Below are positions 9,079 through 17,509 of a stretch of DNA of 64,000 nucleotides, piece after piece. Numbering within the stretch: position 1 is the first letter of the stretch; every line of letters begins with the position of its first letter. Both the position numbers and the translations under genes were made by a program. The notes beneath the pieces were generated by a model. The model was not told the DNA's origin and made no database searches. It saw only the letters and a list, made by a program, of their open reading frames with translations. Origin of the DNA: Natrarchaeobius oligotrophus (GTDB taxonomy: Archaea > Halobacteriota > Halobacteria > Halobacteriales > Natrialbaceae). Where the stretch lies: the NCBI RefSeq assembly GCF_003841465.1, contig NZ_REFZ01000005.1, forward strand, positions 124,001 to 188,000, given 5' to 3'.

Positions 9079-9864
9079 GTGTCGAAGACCGAAGAAGCCG
9101 TCAGGGCGCTCTCGGAGCTCGGACTGACCGAGTACGAGGCGCGCTGTTTCGTCGCCTTGACCCGAATCTCGAGGGGGACGGCCAGAGATGTCAGCGAGGT
9201 CGCGGACGTTCCCCGCTCGCGCGTCTACGACACCATCGAACGTCTCGACCGAAAGGGACTGGTCAACGTCCAGCAGTCCGATCCCCGCGAGTACCAGGCC
9301 GTCTCGGTCGAGAAGGCGTGCGAACGTATCCGCGACGACTACGACTCGAGAATCCACGCCGCAGAAAGCGCGCTCGAACAGGTCGAACGCCCGCAGTCCA
9401 GCGAGAACGAGGGGATGTGGGCGATCTCCCGGCCCGAACACGTCGCCGACCGGGTCGCCACCTTTCTCGAGCAGGCCGAGGAGTCGGTCCACCTCGTCGT
9501 CGCCACGGACGAGGTGATCGACGAGGACTTCCTGCGACGCCTCCGCGACGTCACCGAACGGGGCACAGACGTGTTCGTGGAGGTTCCGACGGACGGCGTT
9601 CGCGAGCGGTTCGCGGACGCGGTCCCGGACGCTACCGTCGTCGCCGCCTCCGATCTCGAGACGACCGACGTCGTCCACTCGGCGCGGCCGGCGAGGCTCC
9701 TGCTCGTCGATCGGGAGTCCGTCGTGGCGACGGGCACGAAAACGAGCAACCTCCCCGACGTCGTCCAGGAGACGGCCATCTGGACTTACGGCCGGGACCA
9801 CGGCTTCGCAGCCTGGGTGCGGGAGCTGCTCGACGACCGTCGGGTCGAACTCGAACGGGCGTAA
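9079..9864 (+). CDS. TrmB family transcriptional regulator
   Basis: 261 residues starting with GTG. Residues about 1-70 form the TrmB winged helix-turn-helix (GLTEYEARCFVAL, then VADVPRSRVYDTIERLDRKG). The remainder, about 110-255, resembles the PLD-like/effector region of haloarchaeal TrmB-type proteins. By family knowledge these regulators sense sugars or redox/metabolic state and control transport and glycolysis genes. It lies about 3.5 kb from a sugar-type ABC transporter. A perfect 16-bp palindrome touches its start codon, suggesting autoregulation. Target genes are inference. Confidence 0.88.
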   Translation: MSKTEEAVRALSELGLTEYEARCFVALTRISRGTARDVSEVADVPRSRVYDTIERLDRKGLVNVQQSDPREYQAVSVEKACERIRDDYDSRIHAAESALEQVERPQSSENEGMWAISRPEHVADRVATFLEQAEESVHLVVATDEVIDEDFLRRLRDVTERGTDVFVEVPTDGVRERFADAVPDATVVAASDLETTDVVHSARPARLLLVDRESVVATGTKTSNLPDVVQETAIWTYGRDHGFAAWVRELLDDRRVELERA

Positions 9865-10323
<459 letters not shown>

Positions 10324-10400
10324 CCGTTCGGAGACGACGCTCGAGACGGTCGTCGATTACGGAGAACGATCGAAACGACGGGAAAAAGCGGCCGCGATTC

Positions 10401-10565
10401 TCACTCGGCTCTATCGACGTCGACCTGCTCTTTGAGTTTCTCGAGCCCGTCGGTTTCGGCGAGTTCCTGCAACCGCTCCCGGAAGTGCTCCTCGCAGAGA
10501 CCCACTTTGAGACCGTCGGATTCCGCAGCGAAAGCAGCCTCCCGGTCGCAGTAGTGGCAGTTCAT
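10401..10565 (-). CDS. small CxxC zinc-type protein
   Basis: 54 residues from ATG 10565: starts MNCHYCDREAAF and contains a second metal-ligand group CEEHF near residue 27. This is one of the short haloarchaeal zinc-binding families (probably the one called DUF6757, from memory). The rest is a charged amphipathic helix ending DVDRAE. An earlier start at 10613 would add 16 residues with no family support. It is 78 bp from the convergent ferredoxin stop. Function unknown. Confidence 0.78.
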   Translation of the reverse strand: MNCHYCDREAAFAAESDGLKVGLCEEHFRERLQELAETDGLEKLKEQVDVDRAE

Positions 10566-10624
10566 AGACGCGTGTAGGTACCCCTCCACATTGAACCCTC
10601 CGCTCTCGGCCAAGATTTATGATA

Positions 10625-11401
10625 TCAAACCGATAAATTCAGTCGGTCGTACTCGGATCGCGTGAGGCCGGCGACGCCGAGTCGATCGTCGTGTGCGTCC
10701 GTGCCGCCGGTGGCGAGCAGATCGTGGCGCTCGATCGCGCGTTCGACCGGCCGTCGGTCGACGTCGCGCCCGTACGGATACCGCAGTTCGACGGCGTCCA
10801 GTTCGGCCGCGTACGCGAGTGCGGCGTCCGGATCGGGGTACCGCAACGGGTGTGCGAGCGAGATCAGCCGGGCCGACTCCGCGAGCGCGGCGCGTCCGCG
10901 TTCGAACGACGGAATCGTTCGCGCCACGTAACACGGACAGTCGGAGCCGATGACGTGATCGAACGCGCCCTGGTAATCGTACTCGAGTTCCGGATGCGCG
11001 TCGATCGCGCGGGCGACGTGAGGCCGGCCGAATCCCTCGTCCACCGCGACGTCGAGGGTGACGCCGAAGCGGTCCTCGACGCAGTCGACAATCGCGCGCC
11101 CGCGTTCGATACGGTCGGTCTGGAGGCGGGTGATCGTCGCCACCAGCTCGTCGGTCGGCTCGAGGCCGTACCCGAGCAGGTCGAGCCGGTGGCCCTCGGC
11201 AGTTTCGACGCGGAGTTCGATCCCCTGGAGGATCGTCACGCCGTCGCGTTCGACGGCCGGTTCGTCGAACGGCTGAAGTCGATCGTGGTCCGTCAGGGCG
11301 ACGACGTCCACCCCGGCCCGCCGGGCGGCCGTCGGGACCGCCTCGAGTTCGAGGTCGCCGTCCGAACGCGTCGTGTGGACGTGAAGATCCGCGTACGGCA
11401 T
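10625..11401 (-). CDS. PHP domain phosphoesterase
   Basis: 258 residues. PHP motif I is at the N-terminus (DLHVHTTRSDG, about residues 5-15), motif II is ALTDHD at about 35-40, and later metal-ligand segments include SLAHPLRYP and GGTDAHDD near the C-terminus. By family it is a metal-dependent phosphoesterase, possibly acting on nucleotides or phosphohistidinol-like substrates, located in the cytoplasm. Length and termini suggest a complete protein. The region upstream of the start is AT-rich and shared with the divergent gene at 11557. Confidence 0.88.
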   Translation of the reverse strand: MPYADLHVHTTRSDGDLELEAVPTAARRAGVDVVALTDHDRLQPFDEPAVERDGVTILQGIELRVETAEGHRLDLLGYGLEPTDELVATITRLQTDRIERGRAIVDCVEDRFGVTLDVAVDEGFGRPHVARAIDAHPELEYDYQGAFDHVIGSDCPCYVARTIPSFERGRAALAESARLISLAHPLRYPDPDAALAYAAELDAVELRYPYGRDVDRRPVERAIERHDLLATGGTDAHDDRLGVAGLTRSEYDRLNLSV

Positions 11402-11523
11402 AGCCGACTGGAGCGGTCGAGCCCCTAAAATCGTTTCTCGTCCGCCGTGTTGGCAGTCCGCATATTAGGACGCGGGTGCGATATAATGGCTTTGGTAGAC
11501 CTAGTAATCCATTATGGACAATG

Positions 11524-11533
11524 TTTATAATTA
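11524..11533 (+). promoter_or_regulatory. TATA box of small conserved gene
   Basis: TTTATAATTA lies 24-33 bp upstream of ATG 11557, giving a leaderless start and arguing against the upstream in-frame ATG at 11476. The flanking 100 bp is clearly AT-richer than its surroundings. Confidence 0.6.
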
Positions 11534-11556
11534 TCGTTCACACATATGGTGGTGTG

Positions 11557-11844
11557 ATGCTGCTCAACGGCACCGGCGAGGTCATCGACGACCACGACTA
11601 CCCCGCGACGACCGACGAACTGATCGAGGCGTACGGCGACCGCGTCCTCGAACTCCCCAACGGAACCGAGTCGGTCGAAGATGTACTCGCCCGCCTCGAG
11701 TCCGAAACCTTCGAAACGCCGGAAGACGCCCGGTTCGCCGTCTACACCGCGGTGAGTCGGAAGGCGATCGGCCGCGTCGGATACAGCGACCGCGATCCGA
11801 CGCCGGTCGGAAGCCCGTACTCGCCCGACGCCGTCTCGTTCTAG
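11557..11844 (+). CDS. small conserved haloarchaeal protein (DUF5789-like)
   Basis: 95 residues. The text YPATTDELIEAYGD, then ELPNGTE and the C-terminal SDRDPTPVGSPY matches a widespread haloarchaeal small-protein family that I believe is DUF5789. It has no membrane segments or Cys, is acidic, and is predicted cytoplasmic. ATG 11557 is chosen because of the TATA box about 25-30 bp upstream and because the extra residues of the longer frame are hydrophobic and not family-like. Function unknown. Confidence 0.85.
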   Translation: MLLNGTGEVIDDHDYPATTDELIEAYGDRVLELPNGTESVEDVLARLESETFETPEDARFAVYTAVSRKAIGRVGYSDRDPTPVGSPYSPDAVSF

Positions 11845-11979
11845 AACCGTTCGCCGTTCTCTCGATCGACGTTCTTCGACCGATCGATCGACGTATCGAT
11901 GAAACGCACCCGAGCACGCCGCTCGAAACCTCGAGAGATCGCTCTCGAAGCGAGCGAGAGGGCCGTTCAGAACCGACCG

Positions 11980-12987
11980 CTAGTCGAGAAACTCGATCGT
12001 TCCGTCGAACTCGAGCGGAACCGATCCCTTCCGGTAACCCTCGACGTGGCCGTTCGGCCGGGCGCGGTAGACGACGGCCGGTCGGTGTCGGACGTCCGGT
12101 CGCTCGCTCCGGACGGCGTTCCAGACGTCGTCGCGGAAGCTCGAGCAATCGACGAACAGCACCGCGCCGCCGCCGTGGGCTGCCAGCTGACCGTTGACCT
12201 TCGTTTCGGCGGTGTCCCGGACCGCGGCGACCGGGCCGGCGGCGGAGCGATTCTTCGGCGGCTGCGGACGGGTCACTTCGACGAGAACGTTCGTCTCGTC
12301 GTCCGTCGCACGATAGTCCAGCGAGTGACCGGTCGTCACCTCGATCTCCGGAACGACGTCGTAGCCGGCGTCGGTCAGGATCTTCGCGGCGACGAACTCG
12401 CCGATCGCCGCGCTCATGCGAACGCGGTCGACGTGATCGCTGGTGCCGAGTTTCCCCGACATGACGTGACGGTACTCGTCGAGGGCACCGGTCTCGAGGA
12501 ACCGCTCGAGAAAGCGCGTCGTCTCCCGACGGCCGGCGTCGGGAAAGCCGGCGGCGTGTTCGCGAAAGAACGCGCGCGTCGATTCGCGTCCGTCCTTGGA
12601 CATGAACACCGGCAGGAAAAACCACGAGAGGTGCGGGTAGTCGGCCAGCCACGGATCCTCCTCGTGGAGCGTCGCGAGTAGCTCCCGCTGGGCCCACCGA
12701 GAGACGTGGTAGGGAACTTCCCTCCAGCCGAACTTGTCGGTCTTCCACAGCGACGAGGGCGTTTCGGTGTTGCCCATCCAGTAGGCGTCGTCGTCGCTAC
12801 GAGCGAAGAGCGCGACGTCGCCGTTTTGCATCTCGAAGCGATGGGTCTCCCAGTCGGCGCCGATGTCGAACATCGGCGCCACCGCGGTGGCGCCGATGTT
12901 CGATCGAAGCGGTTGAAGAATCTTCCGTCGAACTCGTTGCTCACTCCAGGTCGCGGGCGAATAACGAAAGCGAAGCGGCCGTGCCAC
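11980..12987 (-). CDS. conserved haloarchaeal protein (DUF5784-like)
   Basis: 335 residues starting with GTG. Well-conserved-looking blocks (MGNTETPSSLWKTDKFGW, SWFFLPVFMSKDGR, GHSLDYRATD and VLVEVTRPQPP) are those I associate with the haloarchaeal DUF5784 family. The C-terminal third (D..VLVEV...K) is compatible with a nuclease-like fold, but catalytic residues cannot be assigned. Codons about 29-41 are built on a perfect 38-bp palindrome plus a third copy of one arm, so the early mRNA can form a very stable hairpin. No signal or membrane segment. Function unknown. Confidence 0.85.
   Translation of the reverse strand: MARPLRFRYSPATWSEQRVRRKILQPLRSNIGATAVAPMFDIGADWETHRFEMQNGDVALFARSDDDAYWMGNTETPSSLWKTDKFGWREVPYHVSRWAQRELLATLHEEDPWLADYPHLSWFFLPVFMSKDGRESTRAFFREHAAGFPDAGRRETTRFLERFLETGALDEYRHVMSGKLGTSDHVDRVRMSAAIGEFVAAKILTDAGYDVVPEIEVTTGHSLDYRATDDETNVLVEVTRPQPPKNRSAAGPVAAVRDTAETKVNGQLAAHGGGAVLFVDCSSFRDDVWNAVRSERPDVRHRPAVVYRARPNGHVEGYRKGSVPLEFDGTIEFLD
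12866..12903. repeat. perfect 38-bp palindrome inside a coding sequence
   Basis: The 19-bp arm from 12866 to 12884 is the exact reverse complement of 12885-12903 with no spacer. In addition, GGCGCCGATG at 12856-12865 is an inverted copy of 12871-12880 and a direct copy of 12889-12898, so the same decamer occurs three times. It encodes residues about 29-41 of the DUF5784-like protein. Confidence 0.95.
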
Positions 12988-13088
12988 ACCTGGAGTACGG
13001 TCCAGGCCGGCATACGTCTTACGAGGCGAACGGTATGATGAACCGTTACATTGATATGCGTCACCAGCCTACAGTGTGTATAGCTACC

Positions 13089-13262
13089 ATGTCAATGGGT
13101 GCCTATGACGAAGACGAACACGAGCGCCGCGAACAGCAGGCCTCGAGAGTCGATGCGGATTTCGACGACGAGCGGACGATCTACCACGGACAGGTCGAGT
13201 ACGATTCCGGCGACTCTGCGGAAGCGCTCCTGAACAAGTTCGAAGAGATCAAGTCGAACTAG
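13089..13262 (+). CDS. small conserved haloarchaeal protein (DUF5786-like)
   Basis: 57 residues: starts MSMGAYDEDEHERRE and ends LLNKFEEIKSN. The compact, highly charged sequence with a VDADFDDERTIYHG core is typical of a small haloarchaeal family that I recall as DUF5786. ATG 13089 gives the family N-terminus; the frame extends upstream without support. No membrane or metal motifs. It is divergent from the DUF5784-like gene, 101 bp between starts. Function unknown. Confidence 0.82.
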   Translation: MSMGAYDEDEHERREQQASRVDADFDDERTIYHGQVEYDSGDSAEALLNKFEEIKSN

Positions 13263-13426
13263 TGCTCGCTCCATCGGCTTTTGCGAGTTCTCGCCACGAG
13301 TAGCCGGTCGTCTCGAGCGCCTCCAAGGGCGTTGGGTTCGACGTCGGCCGGCGCGAGCGGCCGCTTCGTTCGGCGGACCGCCTCGGGCGGACTGTCGCAC
13401 CGATTTACCGGTGGGACCGCGACCGT

Positions 13427-13467
13427 CTCGTGGTTTCACCGGTACCGACGGACAACAGTCCGTATCA
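13427..13467 (-). repeat. 3'-end dispersed repeat, copy A
   Basis: The element reads, on the minus strand, TGATACGGACTGTTGTCCG followed by TCGGTACCGGTG. Its TGA (13465-13467) is the stop codon of the Cys-cluster gene. Family members are listed at 15051, 25809, 32068, 42601, 55138, 56788 and 60603. Confidence 0.7.
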
Positions 13468-14490
13468 CTCCGCCTCGAGATCGTCCCAGCCCGGCGTCTC
13501 CGGAGCGCCGCGACGTTCTTCGATCGTCGCCGCGATCGTCGGGGGCGGCGTCTCGCCGCCCGCGTTCGCGTGTCGTCGGTGCCACGCGTCGATCGCGCCG
13601 GCGACCCACGAGCCGTCCGCCTGCGGAGCGGATCGCTCGCCGGTGTCGGATTGCGTCGAACCGTCGCCGGCGTCGTCCGAATCGAGCGAGCTCGGAGCGG
13701 CGGCGCTGGATTCGACCGCGCTCGCGACCGCGCGCTCGTAGTGGTGGTCCGAGATCGCGAGCGTTCCCGGACTCGAGGCGGCCGCGACGGCGATCGTCTC
13801 GGCGCGGTCCTCGACCGTGAGTTCGTCCGCCGCGAGGCGCTCGATCGTCCCCTCGAGGTCGTCGGGATCGGGGTGACAGAACAGCTTCTCCCCGATCGCC
13901 GCCGTCCCGAGTAGCAGCCCGTCGAGGACGTCCTCGTCCGCGTCGTCGAGATCCTCCTCGAGCAATCGCTCGCCGCCGAAAATCGATTCGACGCGTTCGC
14001 ACTCGGTCTCGCGGTCGAGCGCGAGGTTGTAGGTCGGATACGCGCCGCACTCGTCCGGAAAGAGATCGCCATCGTGGATTCGACACTGGAGCGTCGCCGG
14101 ATCGAGGAAGACGCAAGCCGGCAGCCACGTCGGTCGCTCCCGACCGAACGGGGCGACGGGCTTGGGCGGTTTCCGCAGGCCGACGAAGAAGGCGGGTCGG
14201 TCCGCGATCGCGGCGATCGGCCGTCCGTCGACCTCGACGGCCTCCCGCTCGCTTCGAGCACGCCAGAACCGGGGCGTCAGCGCGGCCCCCATCCCGCGCT
14301 CGAGGAATCCTCGAACCTCGTCGCGGGTGAGCGGAACGAAGCTGGGATCGTCGTCGACGGGATCTCTGGCGACCGCGTCTCCCTCGTCGCGAATACGACC
14401 CCGCGATCGGCTGTGCTCGTCCGCGTCCGTCTCGAGCAGCGGCCGCCAGTCGAGACAGCAGCCGGCACAGCCCGCACAGTTCACCTCCAT
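13465..14490 (-). CDS. YkgJ-family cysteine-cluster protein
   Basis: 341 residues from ATG 14490. The N-terminus MEVNCAGCAGCC gives CxxCxxCC at residues 5-12, the hallmark of the YkgJ/UPF0153 metal- or Fe-S-binding family; further Cys occur in ACVFLDP, CRIHDG and ECGAYP, as expected. The C-terminal ~110 residues are low-complexity and acidic, with a late WVAGAIDAWH segment. A TATA-like box GTATTTAGG (minus strand, 14522-14514) sits about 24-32 bp upstream of the ATG. By family it is a presumed oxidoreductase or metal carrier; the exact role is unknown. Its TGA stop lies within a dispersed repeat. Confidence 0.85.
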   Translation of the reverse strand: MEVNCAGCAGCCLDWRPLLETDADEHSRSRGRIRDEGDAVARDPVDDDPSFVPLTRDEVRGFLERGMGAALTPRFWRARSEREAVEVDGRPIAAIADRPAFFVGLRKPPKPVAPFGRERPTWLPACVFLDPATLQCRIHDGDLFPDECGAYPTYNLALDRETECERVESIFGGERLLEEDLDDADEDVLDGLLLGTAAIGEKLFCHPDPDDLEGTIERLAADELTVEDRAETIAVAAASSPGTLAISDHHYERAVASAVESSAAAPSSLDSDDAGDGSTQSDTGERSAPQADGSWVAGAIDAWHRRHANAGGETPPPTIAATIEERRGAPETPGWDDLEAE

Positions 14491-14644
14491 GCGCCGACGT
14501 AGAACGCCACGACCTAAATACGGACAGCCGGCGCTCGACGCACGATCGGACGATCGTTCGAAACCGCCTGCGACGGTCGAGTGCGACTGACCGAGGAGAG
14601 CCGACGGGGGAACGACTTTCACGGTCCGGAACCGAGAGCCGCGT

Positions 14645-14890
14645 ATGGCACGGGACTCCTGTGACGGCTGCGGTCGGCCGGTGTCGGTCGCCGGCGGCAT
14701 GGAAAACGTCTGGACGTTCGGACAGGACGACGGCAGCGACGGAACCGCGATGACCCTCGAGTTCGAGGACGGAACGTCGCACATGCTGTGTTATCCGTGT
14801 CTCGCCGCGCTGCCCGACGAGCCGACCGACGACGACGTCGAGCGACTCGAGCGGGTCGACGAGGAGACCTCGACGCTCGGCGCGCGCTGA
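14645..14890 (+). CDS. small zinc-ribbon protein (DUF7561-like)
   Basis: 81 residues with two Cys pairs, CDGC at about residues 6-9 and CYPC at 49-52, separated by a beta-type core WTFGQDDGSDG and LEFEDGTSHML. This is a recognisable small haloarchaeal zinc-binding family (DUF7561 from memory). The tail is acidic and variable. It starts 154 bp upstream-divergent from the Cys-cluster gene. Probably a cytoplasmic accessory protein; function unknown. Confidence 0.82.
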   Translation: MARDSCDGCGRPVSVAGGMENVWTFGQDDGSDGTAMTLEFEDGTSHMLCYPCLAALPDEPTDDDVERLERVDEETSTLGAR

Positions 14891-15050
14891 TTCCGCACGT
14901 CGGCCGAGAGCCGCGGCGATCGTCGACGGAGCGAAAAACGGGAGGCGCCCACAGGAGCGAGACGGCGAACCACGATCACCCCGGACACGACGGGGACCGA
15001 CTGCGTCGACGGAGGCCGCAAACGGTCGTTTCGAATTGCGACAACGGTTG

Positions 15051-15114
15051 ACCGGCGCAACCGCGAACCGTCTGCGGTTGCACGGGGACGACGTACAGCA
15101 ATCCGTACCGACCG
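15051..15114 (-). repeat. 3'-end dispersed repeat, copy B
   Basis: Contains the core TACGGATTGCTGTACG (minus strand) and a hairpin GCAACCGC/GCGGTTGC. It ends 5 bp before the 3' end of the tRNA-like sequence. Bases 15051-15072 are identical to 55141-55162. Confidence 0.7.
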
Positions 15115-15118
15115 CGAG

Positions 15119-15206
15119 CGGAAGGGGTGGGATTTGAACGCCACGAGGCTGAACGCCGCCGCGGGCCTGACGGCACCGCGGTGCTCTACCGCTGAGCGAC
15201 CCTTCC
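15119..15206 (-). tRNA. tRNA-like sequence with aberrant anticodon arm, identity undetermined
   Basis: The minus strand gives a 7-bp acceptor GGAAGGG/CCCTTCC, a D-arm GCTC-AGCGGTA-GAGC and a T-loop TTCAAAT with G discriminator. However, the T-stem carries one extra base (GTGGCG against CCCAC). The anticodon arm is CCGCG/CGCGG around a 13-nt loop that can itself pair GCC/GGC, so no normal 7-nt loop with U33 can be drawn. A short variable hairpin GGC-GTTCA-GCC follows. It is either a degenerate tRNA, a tRNA with an unusual insert, or a non-tRNA structured RNA. I cannot assign an amino acid. Confidence 0.55.
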
Positions 15207-15441
15207 GCACGTCGAGTCGACGGCGGAGTTCGTATTTGTAATCAGTCGATTACCCGCGGGTAGCCGGCACCTATACCCCGACCGTCGTTAGCCCGTTTGC
15301 CGTCCATCGTTCTCGATCGACGACGCGTTGACCCTAGAGCGAACGTCAAAGTCGAGCGACGACGAGCCGGATCGACCGCGGAACCGGCGACGCGTTCACA
15401 GTGCAAGCGACGGTTCGTAGCCTTTAGGACGCGTCCGGTCG

Positions 15442-17271
15442 GTGACTCGAACGGTGAACCCCGAGCGGATCTTCGAGGAGTTTCCCGCGCCGAGCTACCG
15501 CGGGAACCAGGAGCGAGCCCTCCGCGACATTCGAGACGCCTTCGCGGCCGGCAACGACGTCGTGCTCGTGCGCGCGCCGACGGGAAGCGGTAAGTCCCTG
15601 CTGGCTCGAGCCGTCGCAGGCTGTGCGCGCACCGTCGAGGAGGCCGAACCGAGCGAGGCGTCGGGCGCGTACTACACGACGCCGCAGGTGTCGCAACTGG
15701 ACGACGTCGCGACCGACGACCTGCTCTCGGATCTCAACGTCATCCGCGGGAAGTCGAACTACACCTGCATCCTCCCCGACGAGCGAAACACGCCCGTCAA
15801 CCAGGCCCCCTGCGTTCGCGAGCGCGGCTACGACTGCTCCGTCCAGCACCGCTGTCCGTACTTTTCGGACCGCGCGATCGCGTCGAACAGGGAGATCGCC
15901 GCGATGACGCTCGCGTACTTCATGCAGACGGCCGGCAGCGAGGTCTTTCGCAAGCGCGACGTCGTCGTCGTCGACGAGGCCCACGGTCTCGCGGAGTGGG
16001 CCGAGATGTACGCGACGATCCAGCTGGGGCCGCGGACTGTGCCGTTCTGGGACGAGCTTCGCGTCCCCGAGATCGATCGGACCGAGCGGGCCGTTCGGTA
16101 CGCGGAGAACCTCGCCGGGACGTGCAGCCGCCGCAAGGACGAACTGCTCGCACAGGAGTCGCTGACGCCCGGCGAAGTCCGCGAGCGCGACCGGCTCCAG
16201 GAGCTGATCGGCGAACTCGAGTGGTTCGTCTCGGATTACCGCGATCCGGAGAGTCCGACGACGTGGCTGGTCGATCAGTCCGAGCCGTCGAGCGCCCGCG
16301 GCGACGATCGAAGCGACGCGGACGGAGCCGGCGGCCAGGGCGGCCCGTTGACGATCAAGCCGATGAACCCCGAGAAGTACCTCGCACACACCGTCTGGGG
16401 CCGGGGGAACAGGTTCGCGTTACTATCCGCGACCATCCTGAACAAGGAGGCGTTCTGTCGGCAGGTCGGGCTGGAACCCGAAACCGTCGCGCTCGTCGAC
16501 GTCGGCCACACCTTCCCCGTCGAAAACCGGCCGCTGTACGACGTCACGCAGGGGAAGATGACCTACGAGCGCCGCGACGAGACGACGCCGAAGATCGCCC
16601 GCGCGATCGTTCGGATCATGCAACGCCACCCCGACGAGAAGGGGCTCGTCCACGCCCACTCCTACGACATCCAGGAGCGACTGGCGACGCTCCTTCGGGA
16701 TTTCGGCGTCGGCGACCGGATCCGGACCCACGACCGCGACGACCGCGACGCCGACCTCGAGGCCTGGAAGGCGAGCGACGATCCGGACGTCTTCCTCTCG
16801 GTGAAGATGGAAGAAGCGCTCGACCTGAAGGGCGATCTCTGTCGGTTCCAGGTGCTGTGTAAAGCGCCCTTCCTCAACACCGGCGACTCGCGGGTGGCAC
16901 ACCGACTCGAGGAGGGCCAGTGGGCGTGGTACTACCGGTCGGCGCTCCGGACGGTCATCCAGGCCTGCGGACGGGTCGTCCGCGCGCCCGACGACTACGG
17001 CGCGACCTACCTCGCGGACTCGAGCCTGCTCGACCTCTTCGAGCGGGCACGGACGGACATGCCCGACTGGTTCGAAGCCCAGGTCGATCGGACCGGCCGA
17101 CCGGAGCTTCCGGCGTTCGATCCGCAAGCGGCGCTCGACGGGACGTCGACGGACTCAGCGGACGGTTCGACGGCCGGCTCCGGCCAGCGGTCTCGTGGCC
17201 GGAGCCGCGGGCGTTCGAGGCGGTCGTCCCGCTCGAGTCCGCTCGCCGACGTGTGGGAGACGGACGGCTGA
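15442..17271 (+). CDS. XPD/DinG-type ATP-dependent DNA helicase with Fe-S domain
   Basis: 609 residues, superfamily 2 helicase. Walker A APTGSGKS is at residues 45-52 and DEAH at 178-181. Four Cys at 109, 124, 132 and 138 between them match the 4Fe-4S domain of XPD/Rad3 relatives. Motif VI appears as IQACGRVVRAPDDYG near residue 510. Known relatives unwind DNA 5' to 3' in repair. The last ~50 residues are a low-complexity Ser/Arg/Gly tail, unusual for a haloarchaeal protein and possibly nucleic-acid-binding. GTG 15442 or GTG 15454 could be the start; both keep the family N-terminus. Confidence 0.92.
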   Translation: MTRTVNPERIFEEFPAPSYRGNQERALRDIRDAFAAGNDVVLVRAPTGSGKSLLARAVAGCARTVEEAEPSEASGAYYTTPQVSQLDDVATDDLLSDLNVIRGKSNYTCILPDERNTPVNQAPCVRERGYDCSVQHRCPYFSDRAIASNREIAAMTLAYFMQTAGSEVFRKRDVVVVDEAHGLAEWAEMYATIQLGPRTVPFWDELRVPEIDRTERAVRYAENLAGTCSRRKDELLAQESLTPGEVRERDRLQELIGELEWFVSDYRDPESPTTWLVDQSEPSSARGDDRSDADGAGGQGGPLTIKPMNPEKYLAHTVWGRGNRFALLSATILNKEAFCRQVGLEPETVALVDVGHTFPVENRPLYDVTQGKMTYERRDETTPKIARAIVRIMQRHPDEKGLVHAHSYDIQERLATLLRDFGVGDRIRTHDRDDRDADLEAWKASDDPDVFLSVKMEEALDLKGDLCRFQVLCKAPFLNTGDSRVAHRLEEGQWAWYYRSALRTVIQACGRVVRAPDDYGATYLADSSLLDLFERARTDMPDWFEAQVDRTGRPELPAFDPQAALDGTSTDSADGSTAGSGQRSRGRSRGRSRRSSRSSPLADVWETDG

Positions 17272-17360
17272 GCGGCAAAACGGATCGTCGATCGAATCGC
17301 CGACGTTCCACCGGCGCTCGACGAACGAGCGAGACGAGGGGTTCTGAGAGGAAAGAGCGG

Positions 17361-17447
17361 TTAGAACGCCGCCAGCGCGCCCCAGGCGATCATCGAAGTC
17401 ACCATGAGCAACGCGAAGACGAGCGCGATGAGCTGATTTCGATCCAT
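17361..17447 (-). CDS. 28-residue single-helix membrane peptide
   Basis: ATG 17447 to TAA 17363-17361 encodes a peptide that starts MDRNQLIALVFALLM and continues hydrophobic to the Phe at the end: one transmembrane helix with a short charged N-terminus. Its start resembles that of the protein at 21329 (MLDREQLIEIVV). It lies 63 bp downstream of the Taw2 gene on the same strand and may be co-transcribed. A real but very short gene is likely, though not certain. Confidence 0.5.
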   Translation of the reverse strand: MDRNQLIALVFALLMVTSMIAWGALAAF

Positions 17448-17509
17448 ACGCGAGTGCACACACTGCGAGGGCATGAATGTCACGACCGCCGGCAGTCGGG
17501 AGGTCGTCG

